From positions 186,001 to 250,000 of the forward strand of contig NZ_CP046315.1 in the NCBI RefSeq assembly GCF_009730335.1: a stretch of DNA of 64,000 nt, written 5' to 3'. Positions 7,815 through 17,051 of the stretch are shown in pieces; position 1 is the stretch's first letter, and every line of letters begins with the position of its first letter. Source of the stretch: Schaalia odontolytica. GTDB taxonomy: Bacteria; Actinomycetota; Actinomycetes; Actinomycetales; Actinomycetaceae. Under the pieces are notes generated by a model. The model saw nothing but the letters and a program-made list of their open reading frames with translations, did not search any database and was not told the origin of the DNA. The position numbers and the translations under genes are program-made.

Positions 7815-8690
7815 CTACGGCATCAACCTGCACGCAACGATGCCAGCGATACCCAACAGGCTCGCAGCGATCACAGCAGCATCCACCCATCCGAGTCGAA
7901 CGCGCGCCCCACGAGTCGCACCATCCTGAGCCTCAATGGATCCACGCATAGACATCGCGCGCCCGGTTTCGGCCGCGCCGCGGGAGGTGGCCGACAGGAT
8001 CGCAGTAATGACGTCGACGCTCAAGCGAGCGGAACCGCGCAGCGACAGCGTCGCCATGTCCTGCCCGAGGCGCAGCTTGGCAGTATCGAGCACCGCCTGC
8101 GCCTGATCTCGCAGCATCGGCAGGCCTCGCAGGGCGGAGGCCATGACGAGCGACCACTGATCGACCGGCGCCCCCAGCAGCCGCAAGGGCCGCAGGAAGA
8201 AACGCAGAGCGGCCGCGAGCGAGGCGGTCGGCGTCACCCAAGCGATGAGCCCAGATCCCCACAGGACGACGAGCGCCAGGGTGGAGACACGCAGGAAGAG
8301 CTCGAGGCCATCCCCCAGCCAAGCACCGAGACAGCCGCCGATAAAACCGGAGACGAACCACATGGGCGGACGCGGGGCGACGCTGAGGGGGAGACGGACG
8401 ACCAGCGAGGCAACGAGGAGGAGGCCCCCCACGATCGCGAGCGTCGACCAGCGCGGCAAGAGGATCACGCACGTGGTGAGCACAGTCCAGCAGGCGATAA
8501 GGGTGCCGGGCCAGGCGCGCGACAGTGGCGTCGGCCAGGGCAGGGGCCGAGGCAGGGGGAAGCCCGCACTTCGCCGGGGCTTCGGGCGCGGGGGCCCTTC
8601 GCCGAGGCCGGGAGGAGTCCTCGAGAATCGACCCTCGCTGGCGCCACCACCGGGGCCGGTCGCCCCGCAGGCGGAGTGGGGTTCCATCAT
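7815..8690 (-). CDS. ECF transporter transmembrane protein EcfT
   Basis: The 291-residue membrane protein belongs to the CbiQ/EcfT family, the scaffold that couples ABC ATPases to a vitamin or metal binding S component. Several hydrophobic segments lie between residues about 60 and 280. The cytoplasmic coupling region contains the Ala-Arg-Gly type motifs seen here as SALRGLPMLRDQ and MRGSIEAQ. The ATG at 8690 overlaps the stop of the upstream S-A-A gene (ATGA) and is preferred to an earlier in-frame codon at 8729. The N-terminus carries about 40 proline- and glycine-rich residues. Confidence 0.85.
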   Translation of the reverse strand: MMEPHSACGATGPGGGASEGRFSRTPPGLGEGPPRPKPRRSAGFPLPRPLPWPTPLSRAWPGTLIACWTVLTTCVILLPRWSTLAIVGGLLLVASLVVRLPLSVAPRPPMWFVSGFIGGCLGAWLGDGLELFLRVSTLALVVLWGSGLIAWVTPTASLAAALRFFLRPLRLLGAPVDQWSLVMASALRGLPMLRDQAQAVLDTAKLRLGQDMATLSLRGSARLSVDVITAILSATSRGAAETGRAMSMRGSIEAQDGATRGARVRLGWVDAAVIAASLLGIAGIVACRLMP

Positions 8691-10819
8691 GAGAGCACCC
8701 CCTCTGCGAGGCGTCCGTGGCTGTCGCACAGGGAGTCCATGCCTTCGAGGTCATGGGAGATGACGAGGATGGACAGGCCCGCGCGCCGGCGCTCATCCAG
8801 GACAGAGATGAGCAGGTCACGCGAGGCCGCGTCGAGGCCGGCCATAGGCTCGTCGAGGATGAGGACGCTCGGGTGGGAGGAGAGCAGCCCAGCGAGTGCG
8901 ACGCGACGCATCTGGCCGCCGGAGAGGTCGTCGATGCCGCGCGTCGCTAGGGCAGGGTCGAGGCCGACGAGTTCCATGGCCTCGGCGACGAGCCGGTCGC
9001 CTTCCTCGCGGCTGATGGCACCCTTACGATGTGGAGATCCGGTGCCGATGCGCGGCCCATGACCGGCGGCGGCGAGGATGTCGGAGCGCACGGAGGGGCG
9101 CTGAAGCTGGAGGCGCGCGAACTGCATGGAGAGGGCGACCTCGCCGACGCAGCGCTCCATGGGACGCCCGCCGAGGGTTACGCGACCCCAGGTGGGAACG
9201 AGCAGGCCGGTGAGGACGCGCGAGAGCGTCGTCTTTCCCGATCCGTTGTCCCCGGTGATGAGCATGGCCTGCCCGGGGTCGAGGATCAGGCTGACGTCGC
9301 GCAGGACAGGCTTCTCCCAGGGGGTGCCGAGGTCGTAGGTGTGGGCGACACGGTCAGCCCACAGGTGGGCGGCCTTAATGAGGGCGGGCGCGCCCGCCAC
9401 AGAAGACACAGTCGGCGCATCGGGGGCGGGGGAAACTGGAGGATCCCCGGCCTCGTCGATGCGAAGCCCGTCCGCGGCGGCGCTCCCCTCCCCCGCGCGG
9501 CGGTCGGAGAGGATGCGCCCACCGTCGATCGTGACGACGCGGTCGGCGCGCGCGCTTTCGGCGGGGTCGTGGGTGATGTGGACGACGGCGATGCCGCGCG
9601 CGGGCAGGGAGGCGAGGAGGTCGAGCATCTCGGCGCGGCCCGCGCGGTCGATCATAGCGGTGGATTCGTCGGAGATGAGCAGGCGCGGGGAGCGCGCGAG
9701 GGCACCCGCGAGCGCGAGGCGCTGAAGCTGCCCGCCGGACAGAGAGCGCGGGTCGGCATCGGCGAGGCCAGCGAGGCCGACGCGCTCGAGCAGCTCATCG
9801 AGGTCGAGACCGGCGATATGCTCGGCGTTCATGCCCCAGGTGACATCTTCGGCGACACTCTGTCCGAGAACAAGGAGTTCAGAGCGCTGTCCCACGAGTG
9901 CGGTCCCACCGACAGCCCCAAGGACGCCGCCGCCCTCGCGCGTCCCAGAACCGGGTTCGGCACCCGCGAGGAGGAGGGCCAGGGTGGACTTGCCCGAGCC
10001 GTTATGCCCGACGATGACCGTGAATTCAGGCCGCTCGAAGCTCAAGGTGACGCCGCGCAGCGCGGGGTGGTCGGCGCCGGGGTAGGTGAAGCTGACGTCG
10101 ATGAGGGTCAGGGGCAGGGGGGACGAGGCCTCGGCGGCGGGTTCTTCATCGACGCGGGCGGTCGCGTCCAGGAGCGGATCCCAGCCTTCGTCGAGGGAGA
10201 TGCGGCTGAGGATGGCTCCGAGGAGCCACCTGGCGGCGAGGACCAGGAAGGCGACGCCGATGAGGCGGGTGATGGGGATCCAGATCCACCACCAGTCGAC
10301 GAACCATTGGCCGAGCTGATGCCCCGCGTCGACAAAGCCGCCGGAGTGGGGGATGTTCCCGATCAGTTTGAGGAAGCCGTCGAGGGTCTTTTGGATGCTT
10401 TCGAGGCCGAGGGTGCGCAGGTCGGACAGGATCCAGAAGGCGATGCCGGTGCCGACACCCCAGACGAGGCCGAGGCCGGCGGCGACCCCGGAGACGGGGA
10501 GCCATGAGGCGCGTTTCTTGTGGAGGAAGCCGATGATGAGGCCGACGAGGGCGGCCTGGAACGCGCGTCCGGCGGTGGCGACGCCGCCGACGGCGATGGC
10601 GAGGAGGATCGTCGAGGCGAAGGCTGCGACCGCGGCTCGTGGTCGCAGCTTAAGGGAGACCATCGCGAGGGGAACTGCTGTGGCTACCTGGAAGAAGAGC
10701 TGAAAGACCGGGGTAACTGTGGCGATAAGGCCGAAGGTGACGGCAAGGCCAGAGAGAGCGCCGGCGGTCGCCACCTCGACGGGGGTGAGGCGGCGGGCGT
10801 CGCGCGCGGTTGAGCTCAT
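8687..10819 (-). CDS. ECF transporter S component fused to two ABC ATPase domains
   Basis: The 710-residue polypeptide joins three usually separate subunits. Residues 1 to about 215 form a hydrophobic substrate-binding S component. ABC domain 1 has Walker A GHNGSGKST near residue 271, signature LSGGQLQR and Walker B LLISDESTA. ABC domain 2 has GDNGSGKTT near 523, signature LSGGQMRR and LILDEPMAGLD. With the downstream EcfT this makes a complete importer from two genes. The substrate is not evident from the S domain. Domain 1 has DES where most ATPases have DEP. Translation probably begins at ATG 10819; 47 extra in-frame residues upstream look noncoding. Confidence 0.88.
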   Translation of the reverse strand: MSSTARDARRLTPVEVATAGALSGLAVTFGLIATVTPVFQLFFQVATAVPLAMVSLKLRPRAAVAAFASTILLAIAVGGVATAGRAFQAALVGLIIGFLHKKRASWLPVSGVAAGLGLVWGVGTGIAFWILSDLRTLGLESIQKTLDGFLKLIGNIPHSGGFVDAGHQLGQWFVDWWWIWIPITRLIGVAFLVLAARWLLGAILSRISLDEGWDPLLDATARVDEEPAAEASSPLPLTLIDVSFTYPGADHPALRGVTLSFERPEFTVIVGHNGSGKSTLALLLAGAEPGSGTREGGGVLGAVGGTALVGQRSELLVLGQSVAEDVTWGMNAEHIAGLDLDELLERVGLAGLADADPRSLSGGQLQRLALAGALARSPRLLISDESTAMIDRAGRAEMLDLLASLPARGIAVVHITHDPAESARADRVVTIDGGRILSDRRAGEGSAAADGLRIDEAGDPPVSPAPDAPTVSSVAGAPALIKAAHLWADRVAHTYDLGTPWEKPVLRDVSLILDPGQAMLITGDNGSGKTTLSRVLTGLLVPTWGRVTLGGRPMERCVGEVALSMQFARLQLQRPSVRSDILAAAGHGPRIGTGSPHRKGAISREEGDRLVAEAMELVGLDPALATRGIDDLSGGQMRRVALAGLLSSHPSVLILDEPMAGLDAASRDLLISVLDERRRAGLSILVISHDLEGMDSLCDSHGRLAEGVLS

Positions 10820-10850
10820 GTGCCTAGTGTCCCAGGCCCCGCCCACATCT

Positions 10851-10888
10851 GCGACCGCCGGGCTGCGATCGCCGGGCTGCGATCGCCC
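10851..10888. repeat. 14-bp tandem repeat, about 2.7 units
   Basis: gcgaycgccgggct occurs at 10851-10864 and 10865-10878, with a partial third unit to 10888. It sits in the leader of the divergently transcribed ECF gene and could be a slippage-prone regulatory stretch. Confidence 0.55.
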
Positions 10889-10953
10889 ACCACACAGCAG
10901 CCAGAAGCACCCCAAGACACCTGACAAGTCCAAGATTTTAAAGTAATTAATTG

Positions 10954-10982
10954 TTGACAAACATGGCTCACATCACTAGGTT
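10954..10982 (+). promoter_or_regulatory. Sigma-70 type promoter for the PASTA/Ltp gene
   Basis: A consensus TTGACA (10954-10959) is followed after 17 bp by TAGGTT (10977-10982). A perfect AGGAG at 11006 precedes tandem ATG codons at 11013 and 11016. Confidence 0.6.
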
Positions 10983-11012
10983 TACTCACTAAGTCCACTC
11001 GACACAGGAGTC

Positions 11013-11852
11013 ATGATGACAAGCCCAACACCGCAGTACGGCCTCGGAAACAACACGCCAAACGCCACCCCGAGCGCCCCTCACTCACCCTTTCAGCAGG
11101 TGACACCCCCTCAAGCCAAGCCGTTTTACACAAAGTGGTGGTTCATCGCCATCGCGGTCCTCGTCGGCCTTGTCCTCATCGGCAGCCTGACGAACCCCAA
11201 GAGCAAGAACAGCACCAAGGACGCCGAGCCATCGACAGCATCCACGACAACAGAATCAAGCGCGGAGATCACCGTGCCCAACGTCGTCGGCATGCGCGGC
11301 GACGAGGCCCGCGCAACGCTCGAAGCACTCGGCAAGGTCGACATCTCCTTCAAGGACGAGTCGGGCAAGAAGATGGTGCTCGACGTGACGAACTGGACCG
11401 TCACCTCTCAGACCCCCAAGGCGGGAGCAACTCTCAGCAAGGGCGCTAAGGTCACGCTTTTCGTCCACCACGACACGGACGACGCCGAGCCGACGGACAC
11501 TCCGACGACCGAAGCACCACCGACGACCGATCCCAAGACGGATGACGTTCCGCGCGAACACCGCAAGGCGCTGAAGACCGCAGAAAACTACTCGAAGCGA
11601 CTCCACATGTCAAAGCAAGGCATCTATGACCAGCTGATCAGCGAGGCTGAAGGATTCTCTCCCGAGGCAGCCCAGTACGCGATCGACAACATCCAAGCCG
11701 ACTGGAATGCAAACGCTCTCGCCAAGGCTAAGGAGTACGAGAAGTCACTCAATATGTCCGATGAAGCAATCCGTGAGCAACTCGTCAGCGAGTACGGTGA
11801 ACAATTCACCCAGGAAGAGGCAGACTACGCAATCTCCCACCTGGACGACTGA
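11013..11852 (+). CDS. Membrane-anchored PASTA and Ltp-repeat protein
   Basis: The 279-residue protein has a Pro/Ser/Asn-rich cytoplasmic N-terminus, one transmembrane helix (residues 42-59) and an extracellular part. The latter contains one PASTA domain (about 86-153, VPNVVGMRGDEARATLEALG), a Thr/Pro linker and two repeats near 185-230 and 233-279. The repeats match the Ltp-type helix-turn-helix-like domain (ALAKAKEYEKSLNMSDEAI...). PASTA domains bind peptidoglycan or beta-lactams. Ltp domains are known from surface lipoproteins that block phage DNA entry and are common in actinobacterial surface proteins. AGGAG is 2 nt from ATG 11013 and 5 nt from ATG 11016, so the second may be used. Confidence 0.8.
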   Translation: MMTSPTPQYGLGNNTPNATPSAPHSPFQQVTPPQAKPFYTKWWFIAIAVLVGLVLIGSLTNPKSKNSTKDAEPSTASTTTESSAEITVPNVVGMRGDEARATLEALGKVDISFKDESGKKMVLDVTNWTVTSQTPKAGATLSKGAKVTLFVHHDTDDAEPTDTPTTEAPPTTDPKTDDVPREHRKALKTAENYSKRLHMSKQGIYDQLISEAEGFSPEAAQYAIDNIQADWNANALAKAKEYEKSLNMSDEAIREQLVSEYGEQFTQEEADYAISHLDD

Positions 11853-11884
11853 CACCGCTTATACACAAGAACACGTCTGAGACA

Positions 11885-11929
11885 AAGGCGGGGCGGGCGT
11901 TGCAGCTCATGCAACCCCCGCCCCGCCTT
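11885..11929. terminator. GC-rich terminator hairpin
   Basis: aaggcggggcggg (11885-11897) pairs with cccgccccgcctt (11917-11929). It lies between the convergent PASTA/Ltp and nucleotidase genes and could serve both. Confidence 0.7.
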
Positions 11930-11971
11930 CACTGGCACCTCAACAAGTACTGCCAGAACAGGCCCCAACGC

Positions 11972-12904
11972 CTATTCCCTGTTGATCTCACCGAAGGGGA
12001 TGTGGACGCTCGGGGTGGAGAGCGACGCGCCTTCCACCTGACGGCGCTGGTCATCGAAGAAAATGTGCGGCTGTAGCACCTCCAGCATGGGCCCCTTCGG
12101 GAGGCCTCCCAGGAAGAAGGCGTCGTTGACGCTCAGGCCCCACTGCCCAATCGAGTTAATCGCACGCTCGTGAGCGGGGGCACTACGCGCCGTCACGACG
12201 GCGACGCGGACCCGACGCCGGTACCCCTGCGGATCATCCACACTTTTCGAGTCCTCGATCCCCTGAATTCTGTTGATTCTCTCCAGAAAATCGGCCATCG
12301 GCCCGCGGTCGATAGGCACCTCTGCCAGGGCACTCTCATTCTCCTGATACTTATCCAGGCCCCCGGTCTGGAACACTCGCTCGGCGGAATCGTCGGCCAG
12401 GACTCCGTCGAAGTCGAAGGCGATTCGCAGGTCGTTTCCCCCGTCGTCGGCTACTCCTGGGCCAACGACGTGCCCCGCCGCAAATCCCATATCGATCGCC
12501 TCGCGCACGTCATCCTCGTTCGCGGAGAGGAACAGGGACATGCGCAGCGGCTTCATGAAGCGATACGGGGCGCGCCCCTGCATGAAGATAGCGCGCGTGA
12601 TGTCTAACCCGTGATGCTTGACCGATCGCATGACCCGCAGCCCCGTCTCGGGGTCGTTACGCGAGAGGATGACGACTTCAACCAGACGCTCGCCCTCGGC
12701 GAGGTCGTTAAGGTCCAGGAGGCGCCGAATAAAGGGGAAAGCAACTCCCGATTCTAACACATCGTCGAGGTGCTCACACTGATAGGCACGGTACTTCTCC
12801 TCGCCCTCGTTACGGAATACGGCGTCCGACTCCGACAGGTCGAAGAGGGCGCTGGAGGCAACACCAATAACGAGGGCGCGCTCCAGATCAAGACTGTCGG
12901 GCAT
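11972..12904 (-). CDS. 5'-nucleotidase (PF06189-type, cN-I like)
   Basis: The 310-residue cytoplasmic protein resembles the bacterial 5-nucleotidase family related to eukaryotic cytosolic nucleotidase I, which releases phosphate from nucleoside monophosphates. A HAD-like nucleophile motif IAFDFDGVLADD lies near residues 160-172. The family blocks VVILSRNDPETGLRVM and FMQGRAPYRFMKPLRMSLFLSA precede it, and VAVVTARSAPAHERAI follows. It is transcribed alone; the next leftward gene upstream, the MFS exporter, ends about 100 bp away. Confidence 0.82.
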   Translation of the reverse strand: MPDSLDLERALVIGVASSALFDLSESDAVFRNEGEEKYRAYQCEHLDDVLESGVAFPFIRRLLDLNDLAEGERLVEVVILSRNDPETGLRVMRSVKHHGLDITRAIFMQGRAPYRFMKPLRMSLFLSANEDDVREAIDMGFAAGHVVGPGVADDGGNDLRIAFDFDGVLADDSAERVFQTGGLDKYQENESALAEVPIDRGPMADFLERINRIQGIEDSKSVDDPQGYRRRVRVAVVTARSAPAHERAINSIGQWGLSVNDAFFLGGLPKGPMLEVLQPHIFFDDQRRQVEGASLSTPSVHIPFGEINRE

Positions 12905-13003
12905 CGCATTCTTCCTTCCGCTCGCAGATGCTTCTTCCCTTGAGAGACAGGGTATAGCTGGCCGTGCACACCTGCGGCTCTGGGGAAAGGGGCGCGCGCG
13001 GGT

Positions 13004-14293
13004 CTACGCGTCCTCGTCGTCGAGAGGAAGAGCGGCGGGCACGGGGGTGTCGAGGTCGCGGATGCGGGGGATGGCGTACATGACGACACCGACGACGCAG
13101 AAGAAGACGCCGGAGGCGGTGAAGAGCACGGGGCCTCCCATCTTCTCGGCGAAGGCACCGCCCAGGACCATACCGACGGGCATCGCAAGCCCGAGCATCA
13201 GCTGGAAGAACCCGAGCGCGCGACCGACCTTATCCTCCCCGACGTGGCGCTGGATGAGGGTCATCAGGGGGGCGTGGAACCACGCCAGGAAGATGCATCC
13301 GAATCCCATGAGGGCGACGAAGGCCCAGAAGCCACTGCGGGGAAGCAGGCCGACGGCGGCGAAGGGGAGGCCGACGACGACGGTCGTCGCGCTGATAAGC
13401 AGCGCGAGGCGTTTGCCCCCGCCCCACGCCATCATGATGACCGCGCCGACCAGCATGCACGTCCCGGTGATCGCCTCGGCGACGGACACCATCGCCCCGT
13501 CGGCTCCGAAGTACTGCTGCGCCATCAGCGGGTAGACGACAGCGAGCGCCTCGAACACCATCATGCCGGCGGTGAGGGCGACGATGAGGGAGACGAGGCC
13601 CGAGTTGGCGCTCAGCGCGCGCCAGCCCTCGCGGATCTGCCCCATGATGGTTGGGGGCATCTCGGCCTCGACGGAGGGAATCCTCGCAAGCGCCAGGCCG
13701 GCGACCGCCAGGAGCGCTCCCACGAACTCCAGACCCAGGGTGTAGGGAAGCCCGAAGGCGGTGTACAGGGCGATGCCGATGGCGGGGGAACCGATGTTGG
13801 CGATGGACCCCACGGCCTGGTCGAGGGTGTTGACTCGCATGAGGTGCTTCTCGGGGACCAGCATCGGCATGGCCGCACTCATCGCGGGGAAGTGGAAGGC
13901 CTGGAAGCAGCTGCGCAGCGCGGCGAAGAGGCATATGAGGGCGAAGCTCCCGTGTCCCAGCCAGGCCAGCGCCCCGAGCGCCAGCGACATACCACCCGCC
14001 CCCAGGTCCGAGATAATCATGACGGTGCGGCGGTTATAGCGGTCAGCGGCGACCCCGCCCAGCGGTGCCAGAAGGCCGAGGGGCAGCTGAGAGAGGGCCA
14101 TGACGATGGCGAGCTTGAGGGCAGATCCTTCGGTCGTGGTGACGTGCCAGACGATCGCCCATCCCGACGCGCCGCTGGTGATGATGGAAAACGCCTGGCC
14201 GCTCCAGATCATCGCGACCACTCGCCACCAGTTCGACGCCAGGGTGCGTCCGGAGGCGCTAACCAGCGCGGATGAGGAGGTGTCCCGAGTCAT
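13004..14293 (-). CDS. MFS exporter (EntS/MFS_3-like)
   Basis: The 429-residue protein has twelve predicted membrane segments and the loop motif GGVAADRYNRRTVMII between helices 2 and 3. The whole pattern matches the MFS group that includes the enterobactin exporter EntS and drug exporters. The ATG at 14293 is chosen because the 32 in-frame residues before it show no membrane-protein character. It is divergent from an Fe(III)-siderophore binding protein, so siderophore export is plausible, but this is inferred from context only. Confidence 0.78.
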   Translation of the reverse strand: MTRDTSSSALVSASGRTLASNWWRVVAMIWSGQAFSIITSGASGWAIVWHVTTTEGSALKLAIVMALSQLPLGLLAPLGGVAADRYNRRTVMIISDLGAGGMSLALGALAWLGHGSFALICLFAALRSCFQAFHFPAMSAAMPMLVPEKHLMRVNTLDQAVGSIANIGSPAIGIALYTAFGLPYTLGLEFVGALLAVAGLALARIPSVEAEMPPTIMGQIREGWRALSANSGLVSLIVALTAGMMVFEALAVVYPLMAQQYFGADGAMVSVAEAITGTCMLVGAVIMMAWGGGKRLALLISATTVVVGLPFAAVGLLPRSGFWAFVALMGFGCIFLAWFHAPLMTLIQRHVGEDKVGRALGFFQLMLGLAMPVGMVLGGAFAEKMGGPVLFTASGVFFCVVGVVMYAIPRIRDLDTPVPAALPLDDEDA

Positions 14294-14458
14294 TTCCACG
14301 AGGGTAGCCGGGCATTTGTAGCCAGTCAACAGACGACGTGAGCCGACCGCCGTGCCGACGGGATATAGCACCGTGTCATAATGCCACACTCACCCTTGTG
14401 AGGAACACCTAATTTTGTGTAGCATATCCCTCGCAATCCCTAAACACGAGAGGACGCA

Positions 14459-15595
14459 ATGAAAACCCGCCTCGCCACCCTGACCGCAATCCTGGCCACC
14501 GCCACCCTTGCCCTCACCGCCTGCGCAGGCGGCTCCGGCTCCGCCACCAGCCAATCGGAGGCGACCACCCAGGACGCCTCAGCCTCGTCGACGCGCACGA
14601 TCACCGACCACGCGGGCAACGAGGTCGTCCTGCCCGAGAAGATCACCCGCGTCGCCATCGACCAGATCCCGATCGAATCCACCTACCTGGCCTACTTCGA
14701 CGGCAAGGCCCCCTACCTGGTAGGCATGAGCGCCGCCCGCGTCAAGGCCATGAGTCAGACGATCGCCGCCGAGATGGCGCCCGAAATGATGCAGGTGGAC
14801 ACCAGCTACTACGACAAGGGTGAACTCAACGCCGAGGCCCTCCTGAACCTGAACGTCGACGTCGTCTTCTACAACGCCTTCAACAAGGAACACGGCGAAA
14901 TGTTCCGCAAGGCCGGCATCCCGGCCGTCGGCTTCACGACGCTGGGCAACCCCTCGGAGACCTACGCGGAATGGATGGAGCTCCTCGAGGACGTCTTCAA
15001 CGAGGACGGCCACATGGCCGACAAGATCGCGCTCGGCAAGGACCTGGTCGCCGACGCCCGAGCCCGCACCGCGAAGGTTCCTGCCGACCAGAAGGTCTCG
15101 ACGATGGTGCTCATGGGCGCTGCCGACGGCCAGCTCGCGGTCGCGGGCGGCAAGGACGGCTGGTTCACCAACGAGTGGGCCGACTCGCTGAACTACACGA
15201 ACGTCACGCGCGACACCGACACCTCGCACACGCCCGTCACCTTCGAGCAGGTCCTCACGTGGGATCCCCAGGTCCTCCTCGTCACCGGCAAGGGCATGTC
15301 GAACATGACGGCGAACACCGTCCTGACGAACTCGGTCGAAGGCATCGACCTGTCTACCCTTAGCTCCGTGAAGTCCGGCCGCGTCTACTCCACCGGCCTG
15401 GGCATGTGGAACTGGTTCACCCCCAACCCGGATTCCCCGATCGTGGCGAACTGGATCGGCGCCTCCCTGTACCCGGAGCAGTTCTCCGACGTTGACCTCG
15501 TGTCGATGACGAAGGACTACTACCAGAAGATGTACAACTTCACGCTCACGGACGAGCAGGCTCAGCGCATCATCAACCCGGACTCCGCGTCCTAA
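14459..15595 (+). CDS. Fe(III)-siderophore ABC transporter, substrate-binding lipoprotein
   Basis: The 378-residue protein begins with a lipoprotein signal peptide (lipobox LTAC, Cys22) and a Ser/Thr linker. The FecB/BtuF-type fold follows, with ITDHAGNEVVLPEKITRVAI, the middle block LNVDVVFYNAF and a C-terminal GMWNWFTPNPDSP. It captures a ferric siderophore or heme-like ligand outside the membrane and delivers it to the permease at 17159. A GAGAGG sits 4-9 bases before the ATG. An IS3 element now separates it from its permease. Confidence 0.87.
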   Translation: MKTRLATLTAILATATLALTACAGGSGSATSQSEATTQDASASSTRTITDHAGNEVVLPEKITRVAIDQIPIESTYLAYFDGKAPYLVGMSAARVKAMSQTIAAEMAPEMMQVDTSYYDKGELNAEALLNLNVDVVFYNAFNKEHGEMFRKAGIPAVGFTTLGNPSETYAEWMELLEDVFNEDGHMADKIALGKDLVADARARTAKVPADQKVSTMVLMGAADGQLAVAGGKDGWFTNEWADSLNYTNVTRDTDTSHTPVTFEQVLTWDPQVLLVTGKGMSNMTANTVLTNSVEGIDLSTLSSVKSGRVYSTGLGMWNWFTPNPDSPIVANWIGASLYPEQFSDVDLVSMTKDYYQKMYNFTLTDEQAQRIINPDSAS

Positions 15596-15678
15596 TACCC
15601 GGCCCCGGCCTCGTCTCCCTGAACTGCCTCCCGTTTCTTGGACATCGAAATTGAAGTCCGGGGAATGGGAGGCTTTTC

Positions 15679-16191
15679 ATGTCTGTGGATCTGCGGTTGA
15701 GGCATGATCGTTTGCTTCGGGAGCAGGCGGTGTCGATGTTTGAGAGGGGTTGTGGCTATGCTTTGACCGCCGGGAGGCTTGGTGTGTGTGCCGAGACTGT
15801 GAGAGAGTGGCAGAAGACATACCGCGCAATTGGGAGGAGCGGACTTTTGGCCATGGGAGTGAAGTACGCCAGATACGACTATGAGACCAAGGTCGCCGCA
15901 GCGAGGGCCGTGGTAGACGGCGGGATGAGTAAGCCTGAGGCGATGGTGCGCTTCGGTATTGCGAGCGCGACACCGTTGAAGCAGTGGTGCAGGCTGTACC
16001 GCGAGGGCGGCGCGCAGGCCCTTAAGCCTAAGCCCAAGGGCAGGCCGAAGGGGTCGGTGCGGGCGGTGCCACCAACGCGTGAGGAGGAACTCCAAGAGCG
16101 CGTGCGTAAGCTTGAGGCGCAGGTGGCGTACCTAAAAAAATCGATTGCCCTGAAGGCGCAGAGGCGCTCCCAAACCGGGACAAAGCCCTAG
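15679..16191 (+). CDS. IS3-family transposase OrfA
   Basis: The 170-residue DNA-binding subunit has two helix-turn-helix regions (RLGVCAETVREWQ and RFGIASATPLKQWCRLY) and a C-terminal leucine-zipper-like helix (EEELQERVRKLEAQVAYLKKS). A run of seven A residues (16134-16140) lies near its end. A -1 slip there enters a frame that reads without a stop into OrfB (…ALPNRDKALVVAEL…), so an OrfAB fusion transposase is predicted, as in other IS3 elements. Confidence 0.9.
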   Translation: MSVDLRLRHDRLLREQAVSMFERGCGYALTAGRLGVCAETVREWQKTYRAIGRSGLLAMGVKYARYDYETKVAAARAVVDGGMSKPEAMVRFGIASATPLKQWCRLYREGGAQALKPKPKGRPKGSVRAVPPTREEELQERVRKLEAQVAYLKKSIALKAQRRSQTGTKP

Positions 16192-17051
16192 TGGTTGCCG
16201 AGCTTTCAGGGCATGGACACAGGGTGTGTGATCTCCTCGAGGTGGCAGGCCTTGCCAGGTCGAGCTACTACTACGCGCTGACTCACCCCCAGCAGCCAAC
16301 CAGAGCGCAGCTACGTCCCAAGGTCGCCCAGATCTTTTCACGCACCCCCAACGGGTGCGGTCACAGGCAGATAGCCATGTGCCTGCGCGCTGAGGAAGGG
16401 GAGCGCATCGCCGACAAGACGGTCTTGAAGATGATGCGCGAGATGGGTCTGCGCTGCGGCATACGCCGCGAGAGGGCCTACCACAGGTACAACTCCTACA
16501 AGGGGGACGTGGGACACAGCTTCGACAACATCATCGGCCGCGACTTCAAGGCCGATGGCCCCTGGCAGAAACTGGGTACCGACGTCACCGAGTTCAAGCT
16601 CTCCTTCGGCAAGGCCTACCTCGCTCCGGTCTACGACTTTGCCAGCAAAGAGATCGTCGCGCACTCCATTTCGATGTGCCCCAACCTCGCCCAGCAACAA
16701 GAGATGCTCCAGATACTCATGGACGCCAAACCAGCAGGGGCCGAACCGATCTTGCACTCGGACATGGGATGGCAATACCAGCACGAAACCTACATCAGCA
16801 CGCTCGCCGATAACGGTTTCATCCAGAGCATGTCACGCAAAGGCAACTGCATCGACAATGGCGCCACCGAGCAGGTCTTCGGACACCTCAAGGACGAATT
16901 CTTCCGCGGCCAGGACTGGCAGACCTTCGAGAGCTTCAAAGCCGACCTCGACGCCTACATCACGCACTGGAACACAACAAGACGCCAAGTAAAGCTCAAG
17001 GGCCTGACCCCGGCAGAATACCGGGATCAGGCCCTACAGGAAGCCGCATAA
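16191..17051 (+). CDS. IS3-family transposase OrfB (rve integrase core)
   Basis: The 286-residue frame carries an HTH_21-type N-terminal region, then the DDE integrase core: Asp in GTDVTEFKLS, Asp in LHSDMGWQYQH and Glu in NGATEQVFGHLKDEFF. It ends GLTPAEYRDQAL as in the family. It is probably made mainly as a fusion to OrfA by frameshifting at the A7 run; the annotated GTG start is only the first possible codon. Confidence 0.9.
   Translation: MVAELSGHGHRVCDLLEVAGLARSSYYYALTHPQQPTRAQLRPKVAQIFSRTPNGCGHRQIAMCLRAEEGERIADKTVLKMMREMGLRCGIRRERAYHRYNSYKGDVGHSFDNIIGRDFKADGPWQKLGTDVTEFKLSFGKAYLAPVYDFASKEIVAHSISMCPNLAQQQEMLQILMDAKPAGAEPILHSDMGWQYQHETYISTLADNGFIQSMSRKGNCIDNGATEQVFGHLKDEFFRGQDWQTFESFKADLDAYITHWNTTRRQVKLKGLTPAEYRDQALQEAA

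Noticed and set aside
9029-10507. 492-codon open frame opposite the ECF S-A-A gene
   Set aside because: An antisense shadow, very rich in Gly, Asp, Glu and Ala, without a recognisable fold.
10820-10960. 47-residue N-terminal extension of the ECF S-A-A protein
   Set aside because: It crosses the 14-bp tandem repeat and the promoter of the opposite gene and has no membrane-protein character; ATG 10819 gives the usual S-component start.
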